This document shows, in pieces, positions 13,877 through 14,022 of a stretch of 14,022 bases of DNA (within the stretch, counting starts at the first letter, position 1; every line of letters begins with the position of its first letter). Under the pieces are notes generated by a model that did no database searches, had not been told where the DNA came from, and worked only from the letters and a program-made list of their open reading frames with translations. Source of the DNA: JTS-RE94 sp041750795 (GTDB taxonomy: Bacteria; Planctomycetota; Planctomycetia; Pirellulales; PALSA-1355); NCBI GenBank assembly GCA_041750795.1, contig JBGSYQ010000091.1, forward strand, positions 1-14,022, read 5' to 3'. The translations under genes were made by a program, and so were the position numbers.

Positions 13877-14022
13877 GCTGGCCAACACCTTCGACTTCGT
13901 GATCCGCAGCGCCCTGCTGCAAAGCACGGCCATCTTTCTCGCCGGGCTGGTCATCGCCCGGTTCGTCGTGCGACGTCCGGCGCGCGTTCACACGCTGCTG
14001 ACGCTGGCATTCGTCGCCGCCA
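13869..14022 (+). CDS. M56/BlaR1-type membrane metallopeptidase, N-terminal part (runs off the window)
   Basis: The 51 visible residues start MNELANTFDFVIRSALLQSTAIFLAGLVIA and continue RFVVRRPARVHTLLTLAFVAA. The hydrophobic stretch at about 15-34 is a first membrane helix, followed by an Arg-rich cytoplasmic loop and the start of a second helix. This is how BlaR1/M56 sensor proteases begin. The zinc motif HExxH and any sensor domain lie beyond the right edge, so the identification rests on this start and on the 8-base overlap with blaI. BlaR1-type partners sense an outside signal and inactivate the BlaI repressor by proteolysis. Confidence 0.78.
   Translation, partial: MNELANTFDFVIRSALLQSTAIFLAGLVIARFVVRRPARVHTLLTLAFVAA

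Overview
The window is GC-rich, tightly packed bacterial DNA. The best guess is a planctomycete of the Pirellulales type. That rests on the PEP-CTERM secreted protein, the BlaI/M56 pair and the overall gene content, and no rRNA or other phylogenetic marker is present to confirm it. From the left edge to about 11.9 kb every gene lies on the minus strand; the last 1.7 kb is on the plus strand.

Region 1 (1-5300, minus strand) is a complete group 3b-type cytoplasmic [NiFe]-hydrogenase operon. In transcription order it holds a stand-alone cyclic-nucleotide-binding-fold protein, then the beta (two 4Fe-4S clusters), gamma (FAD/NAD(P), 2Fe-2S), delta (small, Fe-S) and alpha (large, NiFe) subunits, then the subunit-maturation protease and the start of hypA, which runs off the left edge. 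The subunit order matches the hydBGDA arrangement of archaeal sulfhydrogenases. From hydB onward the genes overlap by 1 to 8 bases. The enzyme should exchange electrons between H2/H+ and NAD(P)(H) in the cytoplasm. A weak promoter and a 6-bp dyad precede the operon.

Region 2 (5301-8320, minus strand) is a probable three-gene operon: a HAD-IIB phosphatase, a ROK-family sugar kinase resembling polyphosphate glucokinases, and a DAO-type FAD oxidoreductase with a C-terminal Rieske domain. Their joint role is unknown.

Region 3 (8544-11885, minus strand) is one long gene fusing a transglutaminase-like domain to a DUF2126 putative amidoligase. A leader/intergenic stretch of 464 bases separates it from the plus-strand genes.

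Region 4 (12350-14022, plus strand) carries a PEP-CTERM exported protein with a strong intrinsic terminator, then a BlaI-type repressor and the start of an M56/BlaR1-type membrane protein. The blaI promoter has a perfect -35 hexamer and two abutting near-palindromes that look like autoregulatory BlaI operators.

No mobile element, CRISPR array, tRNA or rRNA was seen. The least understood parts are the Rieske/ROK/HAD trio, the solitary transglutaminase-amidoligase fusion, and the lone cNMP-fold protein heading the hydrogenase operon.
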